NCBI GenBank assembly: GCA_016786595.1
Contig: JAEUWB010000045.1
Coordinates: 1-64,000 of the forward strand
Source of the DNA: a bacterium
GTDB taxonomy: Bacteria > Bdellovibrionota_C > UBA2361 > SZUA-149 > JAEUWB01
DNA length: 64,000 bases
Direction: 5' to 3'
Shown here: positions 44,401-52,435 of the stretch, in pieces
How positions within the stretch are numbered: position 1 is the stretch's first letter
How the letters are laid out: each line of letters begins with the position of its first letter
Notes under the pieces: generated by a model
Seen by the model: only the letters and a program-made list of their open reading frames with translations
What the model was told of the DNA's origin: nothing
Database searches by the model: none
Translations under genes and position numbers: made by a program

Positions 44401-47400
44401 CCAATAGATGTGCGCATTGTTAGTGGTTGAAATAACCATCTCACAATTATCAATTAGCCCATCAGTAACGCTTGCATCAGTAATATCAACACCAGGCGAA
44501 GCCCCAAAGTCGCTACGATAGTAGAACATATTGTAATGCTCTCCCGCCATGAGTTCTGACCACGCCACGTGTGCGCGATCTAAGGCATCGAGCTTAAGGA
44601 GAATTACGCTTGCTGACATGCCCGTGTTTGTAGGATCTGAAATATTAATTGCAGTGCCTGCAGCCATTGTAGAATTCCAATAGAATGTATCGGAAAATAA
44701 ACCGCCAAGCTCAGTCCCAGTTGTATGCTCTTTGAATGCAATATGCGCGATGCCCGAAGGAGTCACTGCTAGGTTTAATGCACTAGCATAGCCCCGAGTT
44801 ATCCCGTGATTTGAAACTAATGTTGTAATACCGGACTGACTGTTCCAATAAAATGCATCAGTGAATTCAGCAGAATCACTATTCAATTCATCCCACAAGG
44901 CGTGGACTGTGCCATTCGCATCGATTGTAGCAGTTAATTTTCGCACCCAGCCTTCAGTTAGCGTTAAATCACTAATGCGCTGTGGAGAACCAAAAGGCAT
45001 GTCTTCATTCCAGTAGTACACATCAGCACTTTCGCCCGTCCCCGACTCCTGAATCCAGATAATGTGAGCTTTACTATTTGCATCAGTGAAGGCCCTAATG
45101 TCTGATTCGGGAATGAAATTTGCAGATGGAGCTACTTGCTGAGCTCCCCCGGCACCCATGCCATCTCTCCAGAAATAAACTGCTAACTCATTACCTGTAC
45201 TAGCTTCTGTTGCTTCAACCCAGGCGAATTTACTAACCCCATCAGCGCCAGTAAGAATTTTCATCGCGTGGGCGCTTTCATAGTCAGGATTTGATGAGTG
45301 TGCTGTAGTTAAACTATGATTAGAGAGTCGACGTGATTCACTTTGAAGAACAACTTCACCTAGATTGTCGGAGCCATTTTGCGCTCTAACCCCAGTTAGA
45401 GTTCCCGTGCTAAACTCAGCTGCCGTGCTCTGCGACCAGAAAGTTGCTGGGGCAGGAAGACCAGTAGTAAACAGCAATCGGAAGTTTGTCACTAAGCAAT
45501 CTGTCGTGCCAGCTGCACCAACCGGAACGTAGCTCCAGGTCGATCCGCCATCAGAAGAAAATTCGAGCGTCGTGCCAGCTGGCTGATTGACTTCAGCCGA
45601 TCCTATTACGTAGCATGAACCTGTAGGTATTTGCTCGACAATCGTTACGCCTTCTGCAGCAGTATTGCCAGAATTGTTATAGTTAACTGTATAACGTATT
45701 TTTTCTCCGGCATTAACTTCTGAGCTATTATTATCCTCACCACCTCCCGGAATTGCAGTCGAGCAATCGTCATCTGGTCCGCAAGCATATCCAGTTTTTG
45801 AACTAGTTACATCGCTGCGATAGACACTCACACTTGAACAATCATCATTATTTGAGCGAATGTCTTCATTCCCAACCGGAACAGCTGATTGATCGATATG
45901 CGCGCAGTTCTCAATACTCGTTGAATCAGCCACATTACTATCAATGCTAACGTAAACTTCAAACGTTCCGCGGCTACCAGGCGGCAAGCACACCCCGCTA
46001 CTTGGATTACCAAGCGTCCAAGTTAAATTACCGGAAGAATTATTAAAAACGACTGGAATTGCATCGCTAATCGGTAGGCCTGCTGGGTCAACAGCCGCCA
46101 TCGGATTGCCCGCCGAATCTACCAAGGAGATAGTTGAAAAATTATGCCCACTGCCTGCTAAGTCTAATCCGGCAGGTAGCGTATCCGTAATTGCCACATT
46201 ACAAATACGCTCAGTTCCGGAGTTACCATAGGTCATCGTATAGCTAAGCGCAGCCCCTGGAATCGTGCCAGGGAACGAACCTTCAATGCTACCAGTTTTT
46301 GTAATAAATAGATCGAACCCTGGTGTGCGGCTCGTTGCTGAAGAATTATTATTGCTCGAATTGTCATCGACGGTAGCACCGATACGAACATTGTTAACAA
46401 TCGTTGATGCAGCTGGTAACGCGATACCAGTCATTTGATCGCGAGCCTCAACCCCGATCGTGATGCTAAATGGCCCAGCATTCCCTGCTAATGAGCCAAT
46501 TACAGCTAATATATATGTCGGCTTGTAGCCAGGAGTGAAACAACCGGGCTGAGTGACCCAACCGTTCATGTTAAGCGTTGCTGGAGAAAGATCGCCCACT
46601 GCCGGCTCTCCAGTTGTAGCATCGTGGCAATATATAACTTCACCATGCGTTGCAGCAATGCTTGCCAGGGTAATATTCGCAGTGCCATCATCTCCAATGT
46701 CAGGCAATCGATCAATAAAGTAAACTCCAGTTGCAGCAATTCTCGATAGGTTTCCATACTGTAATGTGTAATTAAACGCCTGACCCGGTAAGACACTCAA
46801 AGGTCCAGCTTTACTGATATAAGGATCAGGAAGTGGTGTGCGTGTATCTTGCGTGTCGTTATTGGGGAAATTATTATCTTCAGGAATACTTGTTGAAATC
46901 GCGACACTATTAGTTAATGTTGTACCCGGAGCAACTCCAGCTTGAACTTGTCCGCGATAGCTAATCGTAATATTTTCACTATTTCCCGGAATGGTTCCTG
47001 CAGGAGTTCCAGGCGGAACAGTTGTTACAAAATTTGACCAAGTCAAATTACTCGGTGACGTAGCACACGGTCCACCGCTTTCACTTGGTCCTGTCACACT
47101 CCAATGCGCAGGTGAAATTTGCGCTGAGCCGCCAACAAAACAAACGCCAGCAGGTAAAATATCTACCAAATTCACATTCGGTGCAGCTAACTGTCCACGG
47201 TTGGCGATGATTAAAGTATAAGTTACAATTTCCCCTGGTAGTGGGTCGGTGCGACTGACAAATTTATTAACTGTTAAATCAGGCTTTTGCACCGTCACTA
47301 GATCGCTTGCTGTAATACAATAGCTATTAAGTGGGTTAGAATAACAACCTTCCACCGTATTAGTTAAGGTTGTACCAGAAGAAACAATCGTGCCATCCAC

Positions 47401-50400
47401 CGTGGCCATAATTCGAATTATGCCGCCTTCTAAAAATCCTAAGTTACTTTGGCGCAATCCGTCAGTTGGACTTCCATCTGTATCAGCAATAACAATGCGG
47501 ATCGTAGTTCCTGTAGGACCTGGCGTAACTTGGACATTGGCGTTTGCAAGAATATTGACTTGCCCTGCTGGCAGAGTGGGGTCATTTGCCAATGCTTGAG
47601 AATTCCACTCATGAGTTAGGCCGCTGATATTAACGCCAAGTGGTAGGGCGTCTGTTAAGATAACTTCTGTGTCATCCGAACCAGAATCGTTATAGTAACT
47701 AATCGACCACGTAAATGGCGTTCCAGCGCCAATAATGTCCTGATCGGAAGTTTTAGAAAGTCTTAATCCTGGCTCTGGCAATATTGTCGTAATGACTTGA
47801 TTAGAAATCGTTTGTAATAGCTGATCTGCCATAGAAGCGGCGTTATTTCGAATAATTGTGCCATCGACCGAACCTGATGTACCTGAACCTGAGCCATCAT
47901 CATCATTGGTCACATACATACCCACCTTACCTAAGGTATTTGTGGCTAATAATGGCTGAGGCAAGCTTGAGTCATCGATTTTCCAAGCTACAAATTTAAT
48001 CTGACTTGGGTTTGCATAGCTGGCAGGGGGCAACCAAACACCAGACCCAGGTTGTAGTGTTGTCAAATTAAGTGGATCTACTTCAACTCCTAAAACAAAG
48101 TAATTCGTAATATCACTGACTTGAAATTGATCAGCTGGCGAAATAGAGACTGGTAAATCTGGGTGGCCAGTTGAAAAATAAACTTTACAATCTACGCAAG
48201 AAAACACATTGCCAACTGCATCTACGGCAGGTGAAGTGTATGCAGCGCCTAGAACAGTCTTAGCTGGAACTTCGTCGACGATGTATGTATTTGTTAATGG
48301 CGAGCGACCAGCATTTCGAAAATCAATTTCATAGTGAATATCACCACCGCTACCAATCAAGGCCTCTTCCCTTGATTTAATAACTTCGATACGTGGCTCC
48401 GCATTAATTATTGTCGTCTTGGACAGCGAGCTTGCAATAGTTTGGCATCCTTCGGGATCGCTACCATTAATTAATACTCCAACTGAATATGTGGTGCCAT
48501 CAATCACTCCTGCTGGAATAGTCAGACTTAAATCAATATGTCGGATGAATGCTGCACCAGGCGGAATATCGCCCAGGCTAACAGTGACGTAACCACTTGC
48601 CAAGGTCGAGAGATCGACACTTCCTCCGGTAATTGAAGCCAATGATATGTATTGCATCACACCATTGACTAGAATCTGCGGGATATTAACCCTAACCGTA
48701 GCACCGACAATTGTGTCGGAACCAGTATTATTAATAGTAATACGATATGTTGCACTACTTTGAGAATCAACATAGTCATTACCAGTTATGATCGAAGTCG
48801 GCTCAAGTAATTCACCCAATAGAGGGTTAATTTTAGTTTTTTCTGCAGTATCGATATAACTTAAACTTGTAGTTACAAAGCCACTGTCATTATTGGCAAT
48901 CGTATTCGATGCGTTGTAAGTTCTAAAGTGGCCAATATTATTAGCCTCAGATTCCAAGCATGCATCGCCTGGAATTTCAGCTTGCACTAAAATATCTGCT
49001 GCAACATTTGATGGCACACCATCGCACAGACTGCCTGGAGCAGCTGGAAATATATTCGATGATAAACATGGAACGTATACTGCGACCCATGTTGTTTGAT
49101 TAACCGAGGTTGGTGGCGTAGTCGACCAAACACCATGATCACTTGGTGCGATTCCTGGTGTGCCACTCAATGTAAATGCAGGAGGAGAATTTGGATCTCC
49201 AAATAAGTTAGTTGTCGCATAAAACACTGTTGCCCGATACGAACTTGCAATCGAAACAGCAGCAAGGTCTAAGCCCGCTGGAATTTTATCAATATAAACA
49301 TTGTCATATAAGTTAACTGGTCCTGCATTTGTCTGATAGAGAATATACTTAAAAGTTTCCCCGTGATTAACGAAGCGGATTTCATTATCGTTCACACCAG
49401 CTCTAGTTTCACGAAAACCACGAATTTCTTCACCTTTGGCATACGCGCCATTTGGCGCAAGATTCAAACCAAATTTAACATTTCGACTTGCTGATATTTG
49501 ATTAATATTATCTGCAGTCAGAGAGACGTTGTTATTAACAATTGTTCCATCAGCAATTGGACGCGATAAACAAGTGCTATAATCAACCGTAAAACTTACT
49601 GTTCGAGTCGAGCCAACGCTCAGATGATTATTCGTAAAATCCCATTGAATATACTCTGCTCCAAGTGTTGACGAATTAAGCACGCCACTAGATGAAATAT
49701 TTGTAAATGCGCTAGCTGGTGATGCCATGTTACAGCCGCCAGCAGCGGAACTGCGTAAAATCGAAAAAATATGAGACACATCGTCGCGAACAATTGGATC
49801 AAATATTGTTTCCTTGTCAGTTGGACCAAAGGTGTTTTCGATATCAATTTGATAAGTCACCTGACCATTGTAACCACTGCCATTATAAACGATGCGATCC
49901 GTCCCAAGATTAACTGCGCCCAATGCTTCCTTCCTAATTTTTGGTGTAGGAGTTGAAGTTAGGTTCGTCGCGCAAGGCTGATTTCCTGGTAGCGAGGGAT
50001 TGCTATCGCTTACCGCTAACTCAGCATCCGCCGAATCAACAAAGGCTTGATAATTCCACGCTGTATTATTTTGCACACCATTATTACTACGAACTGTAAA
50101 GCGCAATAAGCTGGAAGACCCCTCTGCTTCTGGACCTAAGTCCCAATATACAGAATTCGCTGGAATGTTTATCCCACGGACAGTTAGGCCTGTAGATGTA
50201 TAGAGCCCGCCATTTGTTGCAGATACAAATGTTGCGCTAGCATCCTGCCCATATGCATCAGTCACCCCACTTGGTAGCGGAACCCATACAATTACACCGT
50301 TCGATGAAACATATGAAACGGAATAACGCACGTCATATGTTATATTAGTCCCAACTCCTTTGGTCGCAGGACAGGTAATAGAAGAAAGAAACACTGGCAA

Positions 50401-50940
50401 TGGCACCCAACGAAAAGTTAAATCGTCGACACTTGGCGCTGGGCCACTGTTATCCCGCAAGGTAATTTGCGCACGAATACAGGGATAAGTATTTTTATTA
50501 ATCCCGCTTAGATTAACCTTACCACCAACGATCGGAGCTGGATTTGGCACTCCGGTAACTGGATTTGTTGTGCCGCATTCAATGATGCGGGCTTCAATAT
50601 CAGCAGGAAAAGAAGTAATCGAATCGATTTCAAGTTCTGTCCATGCCGAGAAAGAAGGTGGCCGGACTTCAGCTGTTGTAAATGTGCCACTAGTAAAACT
50701 ACCCGCTGTATTCAGTACCACACGACCACTGCTAAACTGTAAGTTAGACGCATTCGGTGGTAACTCACTTAAAGAGGGTGTAAGGCCAACAAGATTGGAT
50801 AAATCAATACTGAGATAGCCGTTATTATTATCTTGAGTAATGTCAGCAAATGCAGTCGATGGAGCGAATAAGCTTGCTGCGATAATCGAAACTGCTAGAA
50901 CAAATAATTTGTGAATGAAAATAGTTCTACTAAATGACAT
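38458..50940 (-). CDS. Giant secreted surface protein with DUF11, YWN, SdrD-B and TSP3-like repeats
   Basis: The 4160-residue protein has a signal peptide ending AFA-D at about residue 32. Residues 180-1780 and 2550-2900 hold many DUF11-type beta-sandwich repeats (NTGSDTIVGATVRVNIP and similar). Residues about 1890-2500 hold more than ten repeats of about 45 residues with AHIxWxE and DxFYWNS motifs, probably a beta-propeller-like array. Residues about 2910-3840 contain seven SdrD-B/Cna-B-like domains (IGNYVWYDTDGNGQQDTGET). Residues about 3840-3980 are calcium-binding TSP3-like repeats (DIDGDGIPNSTDVDIDGDG). The C-terminal 180 residues are basic with several Cys. No LPXTG, autotransporter barrel or T9SS sorting tail was recognised. 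It is likely a cell-surface adhesin or fibre. Confidence 0.88.
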   Translation of the reverse strand: MSFSRTIFIHKLFVLAVSIIAASLFAPSTAFADITQDNNNGYLSIDLSNLVGLTPSLSELPPNASNLQFSSGRVVLNTAGSFTSGTFTTAEVRPPSFSAWTELEIDSITSFPADIEARIIECGTTNPVTGVPNPAPIVGGKVNLSGINKNTYPCIRAQITLRDNSGPAPSVDDLTFRWVPLPVFLSSITCPATKGVGTNITYDVRYSVSYVSSNGVIVWVPLPSGVTDAYGQDASATFVSATNGGLYTSTGLTVRGINIPANSVYWDLGPEAEGSSSLLRFTVRSNNGVQNNTAWNYQAFVDSADAELAVSDSNPSLPGNQPCATNLTSTPTPKIRKEALGAVNLGTDRIVYNGSGYNGQVTYQIDIENTFGPTDKETIFDPIVRDDVSHIFSILRSSAAGGCNMASPASAFTNISSSGVLNSSTLGAEYIQWDFTNNHLSVGSTRTVSFTVDYSTCLSRPIADGTIVNNNVSLTADNINQISASRNVKFGLNLAPNGAYAKGEEIRGFRETRAGVNDNEIRFVNHGETFKYILYQTNAGPVNLYDNVYIDKIPAGLDLAAVSIASSYRATVFYATTNLFGDPNSPPAFTLSGTPGIAPSDHGVWSTTPPTSVNQTTWVAVYVPCLSSNIFPAAPGSLCDGVPSNVAADILVQAEIPGDACLESEANNIGHFRTYNASNTIANNDSGFVTTSLSYIDTAEKTKINPLLGELLEPTSIITGNDYVDSQSSATYRITINNTGSDTIVGATVRVNIPQILVNGVMQYISLASITGGSVDLSTLASGYVTVSLGDIPPGAAFIRHIDLSLTIPAGVIDGTTYSVGVLINGSDPEGCQTIASSLSKTTIINAEPRIEVIKSREEALIGSGGDIHYEIDFRNAGRSPLTNTYIVDEVPAKTVLGAAYTSPAVDAVGNVFSCVDCKVYFSTGHPDLPVSISPADQFQVSDITNYFVLGVEVDPLNLTTLQPGSGVWLPPASYANPSQIKFVAWKIDDSSLPQPLLATNTLGKVGMYVTNDDDGSGSGTSGSVDGTIIRNNAASMADQLLQTISNQVITTILPEPGLRLSKTSDQDIIGAGTPFTWSISYYNDSGSDDTEVILTDALPLGVNISGLTHEWNSQALANDPTLPAGQVNILANANVQVTPGPTGTTIRIVIADTDGSPTDGLRQSNLGFLEGGIIRIMATVDGTIVSSGTTLTNTVEGCYSNPLNSYCITASDLVTVQKPDLTVNKFVSRTDPLPGEIVTYTLIIANRGQLAAPNVNLVDILPAGVCFVGGSAQISPAHWSVTGPSESGGPCATSPSNLTWSNFVTTVPPGTPAGTIPGNSENITISYRGQVQAGVAPGTTLTNSVAISTSIPEDNNFPNNDTQDTRTPLPDPYISKAGPLSVLPGQAFNYTLQYGNLSRIAATGVYFIDRLPDIGDDGTANITLASIAATHGEVIYCHDATTGEPAVGDLSPATLNMNGWVTQPGCFTPGYKPTYILAVIGSLAGNAGPFSITIGVEARDQMTGIALPAASTIVNNVRIGATVDDNSSNNNSSATSRTPGFDLFITKTGSIEGSFPGTIPGAALSYTMTYGNSGTERICNVAITDTLPAGLDLAGSGHNFSTISLVDSAGNPMAAVDPAGLPISDAIPVVFNNSSGNLTWTLGNPSSGVCLPPGSRGTFEVYVSIDSNVADSTSIENCAHIDQSAVPVGNEDIRSNNDDCSSVSVYRSDVTSSKTGYACGPDDDCSTAIPGGGEDNNSSEVNAGEKIRYTVNYNNSGNTAAEGVTIVEQIPTGSCYVIGSAEVNQPAGTTLEFSSDGGSTWSYVPVGAAGTTDCLVTNFRLLFTTGLPAPATFWSQSTAAEFSTGTLTGVRAQNGSDNLGEVVLQSESRRLSNHSLTTAHSSNPDYESAHAMKILTGADGVSKFAWVEATEASTGNELAVYFWRDGMGAGGAQQVAPSANFIPESDIRAFTDANSKAHIIWIQESGTGESADVYYWNEDMPFGSPQRISDLTLTEGWVRKLTATIDANGTVHALWDELNSDSAEFTDAFYWNSQSGITTLVSNHGITRGYASALNLAVTPSGIAHIAFKEHTTGTELGGLFSDTFYWNSTMAAGTAINISDPTNTGMSASVILLKLDALDRAHVAWSELMAGEHYNMFYYRSDFGASPGVDITDASVTDGLIDNCEMVISTTNNAHIYWAEKLNGTGHTDLFFWSSSSLPSLAATRVSDTAAGSQSIFQIEVIADLVGRSHISFIEGNNDVYYWNSSQAANSPTLISNATSTSGFARLLTDRRSGESSMILNPVSNTPWITFEKNNSTPVESLDRFYWDSSTPAPATRITNLVDTQGGTSQFGSAARSPSGKFQTTWGEFSATAGESTDIYFWDTDIAVASPYLLTSRSNSQGVSKISGYGGLIHYDASGQPVISWGEENSSGQFEVYRWEGSLGASSGQQISLTAETDPTADATFEEFSKRTPDGCVYTIWKQNANTALYPSEGSDVFAYPFNVLNGTIRSPLIANTSGGNLLAWGNLIVSTELPPGSNITYSVYDSTGTVIPGFNNLTTTSGIISLAAIPVTAPSNQLYIEATMTPGPGCATTVTPKLKSWQVTYTTDSQPNFTFDVRVFDSGLSVNSIRNVVCISTETPETNANNNCGQHTLPIRMADIRIEKSVDRGATLPGSGDTLTYTIDYCNDGPSTADNPIIADTIPDFFVLNVGSLPVGCSTNVSGFTCMRSSLAPGECGQITFNGTLSGAAVGGELLRNAVCISSDTFDPDQSDNCDTADTRVGTLANVYIQKTGPSTVNLNQEFEYFISYGNNGNTDANDVYIVDNYDATRLTFVSAVQLSGSPALTCSESPIGTVTCSADGTTAGGVVLPAGQTGTIALRVRVNNDPQILIDSANGTYIDNIVQISTTTAQTSLTDDADDHQVRPTLSTLASLSGSVFVDRDSDVIFDSGTDTGINNVPVFLYGFDIFGRVYGPDSNIYAAQYTSAMTEILPVLISNGIVPGGTTLSSLPTLANYVALAPVITNSSGDYSFSGLYPALPSFNGSFYNVMESQPLGYRSTGSNGGQIGLTANDSSTASLGHGLGSKEGGSDVNRIRNIELAEGTNSIRNDFGEALGQIGNLVFADTDRDGVKDLAEVGIGNVEVSLYQDTDPSDGAFNPAIDILISQTYTDTNGAYLFADLRLDDDGGDSNFNYFVVVTDSAGVLTGAINTLGTPGVDNNSQNATGYSITLDSSNFSNLTGDFGYVYPASLGDTVWYDTNGDGLQGADEPGVAGVTVNLYLSDNTLFGTTITDGNGHYEFLNLAPGDYYVEFIPPTTGAYQFSVKDQASNSLDAFDSDADTSTGRTEVITLAVGESNRTIDAGLSIPNILPASIGNYVWYDTDGNGQQDTGETGVAGVTVRLLDSLGNQIAQVLTDGNGFYQFGGLAPGDYIIDFVPTASYNFTAQDNGADDSDSDADASTGETALISLAAGDHNETVDAGLILSGGLNPASIGNYVWYDTNQNGQQDVGETGIAGVTVRLYNGSGTLISETITNADGEYYFGNLAPGDYSLEFIPSNSLYVFTFADFGGDDMRDSDASSITGRTATINLSSGEDDTTVDAGMYLSSGAPASIGDRVFRDVNSNGIQDGSDSNLSGVTVNLYDSNGNLISTTQTDASGLYLFENLAPGTYYVGVIPPSGLGFTFDNIGSDDSVDSDIDRTTGRSPAITLASGENRRDVDAGLSSPVGTIGNQIFRDLDADGVYEPGAGESGFESVKVSLYWDINRNGVLDAGDQLIDETFSGSDGRYQFVDLPIDDGSSAFHYIVAVEQPAGFVSTLGTPGVDNNSQIYTGYHVILNSGSPEVVYADFGFTSSSGTCASADIDGDGIPNSTDVDIDGDGILNTLEIDQANTLLGGNLDLDSDGRVNHLDLDSDGDGITDRREAQVSSPYLAPSGVDANSDGMDDVYATGLTPIDTDSDGRPDYLDADSDNDGLNDNVEYLDPAQYIPPSGIDANCDGHDDAYVIDRGPYGGCSGIPDFREAIDSCPDVNVVNLQFSVDHSAAILDQYINQLLRLRQTTRSGSVRGRGCKKLSASQVKNYRARSRGFYTRFWNATWSLPGRSSQVSDPDNTSCPRYETAPALTEMSTTAAGLKNLARTIANGCKNNSKARSIRTKVDARYSSMTTVINGLPNPMFVCPR
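39400..42210 (-). repeat. Tandem SdrD-B-domain coding repeats
   Basis: Seven tandem repeats encode blocks beginning IGN/LGD-x-V-W/F-x-D-x-x-x-D-G and containing GVTVxLY, about 110-140 residues each. DNA-level similarity is obvious between central copies, for example ACCAATGCTTGC recurring at about 40515 and 40872, suggesting recent duplication or gene conversion. Confidence 0.75.
43440..45280 (-). repeat. Region of YWN-type protein repeats
   Basis: Translated segments repeatedly show AHIxW/F-x-E followed by D-x-FYWNS or D-VYYWN every 40-50 residues, for example TDAFYWNSQSG, SDTFYWNSTM, TDLFFWSSS and DVYYWNSSQ. The spacing suits propeller blades. DNA identity between copies is low, so these are old repeats. 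Confidence 0.6.
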
Positions 50941-51140
50941 AATTATTTAATTCCGAGTGATAGAATTTCAAAACTAAAACGAACTCTAAACAAGTCTGGC
51001 CTACAAATTTCGACATAAAATTAATGCAACTTGAGGCATGGTTACCCTTAATTAAGATGATAACTTAAAACACTTAGTTGCTAAATGTTTTTCTGACTTG
51101 AACTTAAGAGGATCTCTTAGACAAAAAAACCCAAAAGGTA

Positions 51141-52292
51141 TTAACCAAAGGCAGACTTACCATTTGCTGCCTTGTGATCGTCCAGGGCAAGATCACGCTT
51201 CTCCTCTGCTTCAAGCTCTTTGGCAAGCTCCCCACCAGCAAGCTTAATTTTGATTTTCATATCCGTCGCGCTATCTGCATTATCCAGAGCTTCCTTGAGC
51301 GTGATTCTCTTAGCTAAAAATAAATCTAAAATTGCCTGGTCAAACGTTTGCATTCCTTCACCACTACCGGCAGACATGGCTTCTTTAATACCATCAACTT
51401 GTCCCTTCTTGATCAGTTCCTTAATGCGCGCGCTGTCTAGTAAGATTTCAATTGCAGCCGCACGACTCCCATCAATTGTTTTAATCAGACGCTGGCTGAC
51501 GATTGCTCGCAAATTCAAACTTAATTGCAAATAAATCTGACGATGCCTTTCAGGTGGAAAGAAATTGATCACGCGCTCCATCGCTTGATTGGCATTATTT
51601 GAGTGTAATGTAGCCAGACAGAGATGCCCAGTTTCTGCAAACGTGAGCGCATGCTCCATTGTTTCTTCGTCACGAATTTCACCAATTAGAATCACCGTCG
51701 GTGCTTGCCGCAGAGTGTTTTTTAAGGCAGCCTTAAATGATTCCGTATCAACACCAACTTCGCGTTGCGAAACCACACATTTCTTATGCTCATGCACATA
51801 TTCAACCGGGTCTTCCACGGTCATAATGTGACCTGCTTCGTTTTCGTTACGATGGTTAATCATCGCCGCTAAGCTTGTGGACTTACCAGAGCCTGTAGCC
51901 CCGACAACAAGCACTAGACCACGCTTTGTCATACTCACGTCTTTTAAAATTTCTGGAAGTTTCAGATCGTCTAGCGTTTTAATCTTTACCTCAATTTTAC
52001 GTATTACCATCGCAGGTAATGCTTTCTGCTGATAAAAATTAAAACGATAGCGCCCAATTGTTGGGTCAGACCAGGCAGAATTAAATTCCTTCTTCCCTAA
52101 GAATTCTTGATAATCTTTTTCACTGAGCACACTTTTAATCAAACCATGGATCATCTCCGCATCGAGTGGCACTTTGCCTGCGGGCTTAACAGATCCATGA
52201 ATTTTAAAACTTGGTGCAAGATTTGCTGTTAAATAAAGATCGGAGGCATCGTGTTGCTTCATGAAAGCAAGAAGTTGCTTGATGTCGTACAT
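51141..52292 (-). CDS. pilU: Twitching motility ATPase PilU/PilT family
   Basis: The 383-residue protein is a type IV pilus retraction ATPase. Walker A is GATGSGKSTSLAAMI, the Asp box is VEDPVEYVHEHK, Walker B is TVILIGEIRDEETMEHA, and the His box is ETGHLCLATLHSNNANQA. Length, the phrase GMQTFDQAI near the C terminus and the Lys/Glu-rich tail after KIKLAGG resemble PilU more than PilT. It drives pilus disassembly from the cytoplasmic face of the inner membrane. It stands 200 bases upstream of the giant surface-protein gene on the same strand. Confidence 0.85.
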   Translation of the reverse strand: MYDIKQLLAFMKQHDASDLYLTANLAPSFKIHGSVKPAGKVPLDAEMIHGLIKSVLSEKDYQEFLGKKEFNSAWSDPTIGRYRFNFYQQKALPAMVIRKIEVKIKTLDDLKLPEILKDVSMTKRGLVLVVGATGSGKSTSLAAMINHRNENEAGHIMTVEDPVEYVHEHKKCVVSQREVGVDTESFKAALKNTLRQAPTVILIGEIRDEETMEHALTFAETGHLCLATLHSNNANQAMERVINFFPPERHRQIYLQLSLNLRAIVSQRLIKTIDGSRAAAIEILLDSARIKELIKKGQVDGIKEAMSAGSGEGMQTFDQAILDLFLAKRITLKEALDNADSATDMKIKIKLAGGELAKELEAEEKRDLALDDHKAANGKSAFG

Positions 52293-52435
52293 AGCATTCT
52301 ACTCAAAAATCTTATTAATCTTAGTACTACTTCCCCAAGTTAGAAGTCGCTTAAAAATACAATAAACTTGAGTAGAGTTTTTCACTCTTTGCTTCGAGTC
52401 TTAATTGCTTGAAAATATTGATTGTTTCTAGGTGA

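Noticed and set aside
51108-51122. Operator palindrome TAAGAG-GAT-CTCTTA upstream of the giant gene
   Set aside because: It is only 6 bp per arm and single-copy by eye; it could be chance.
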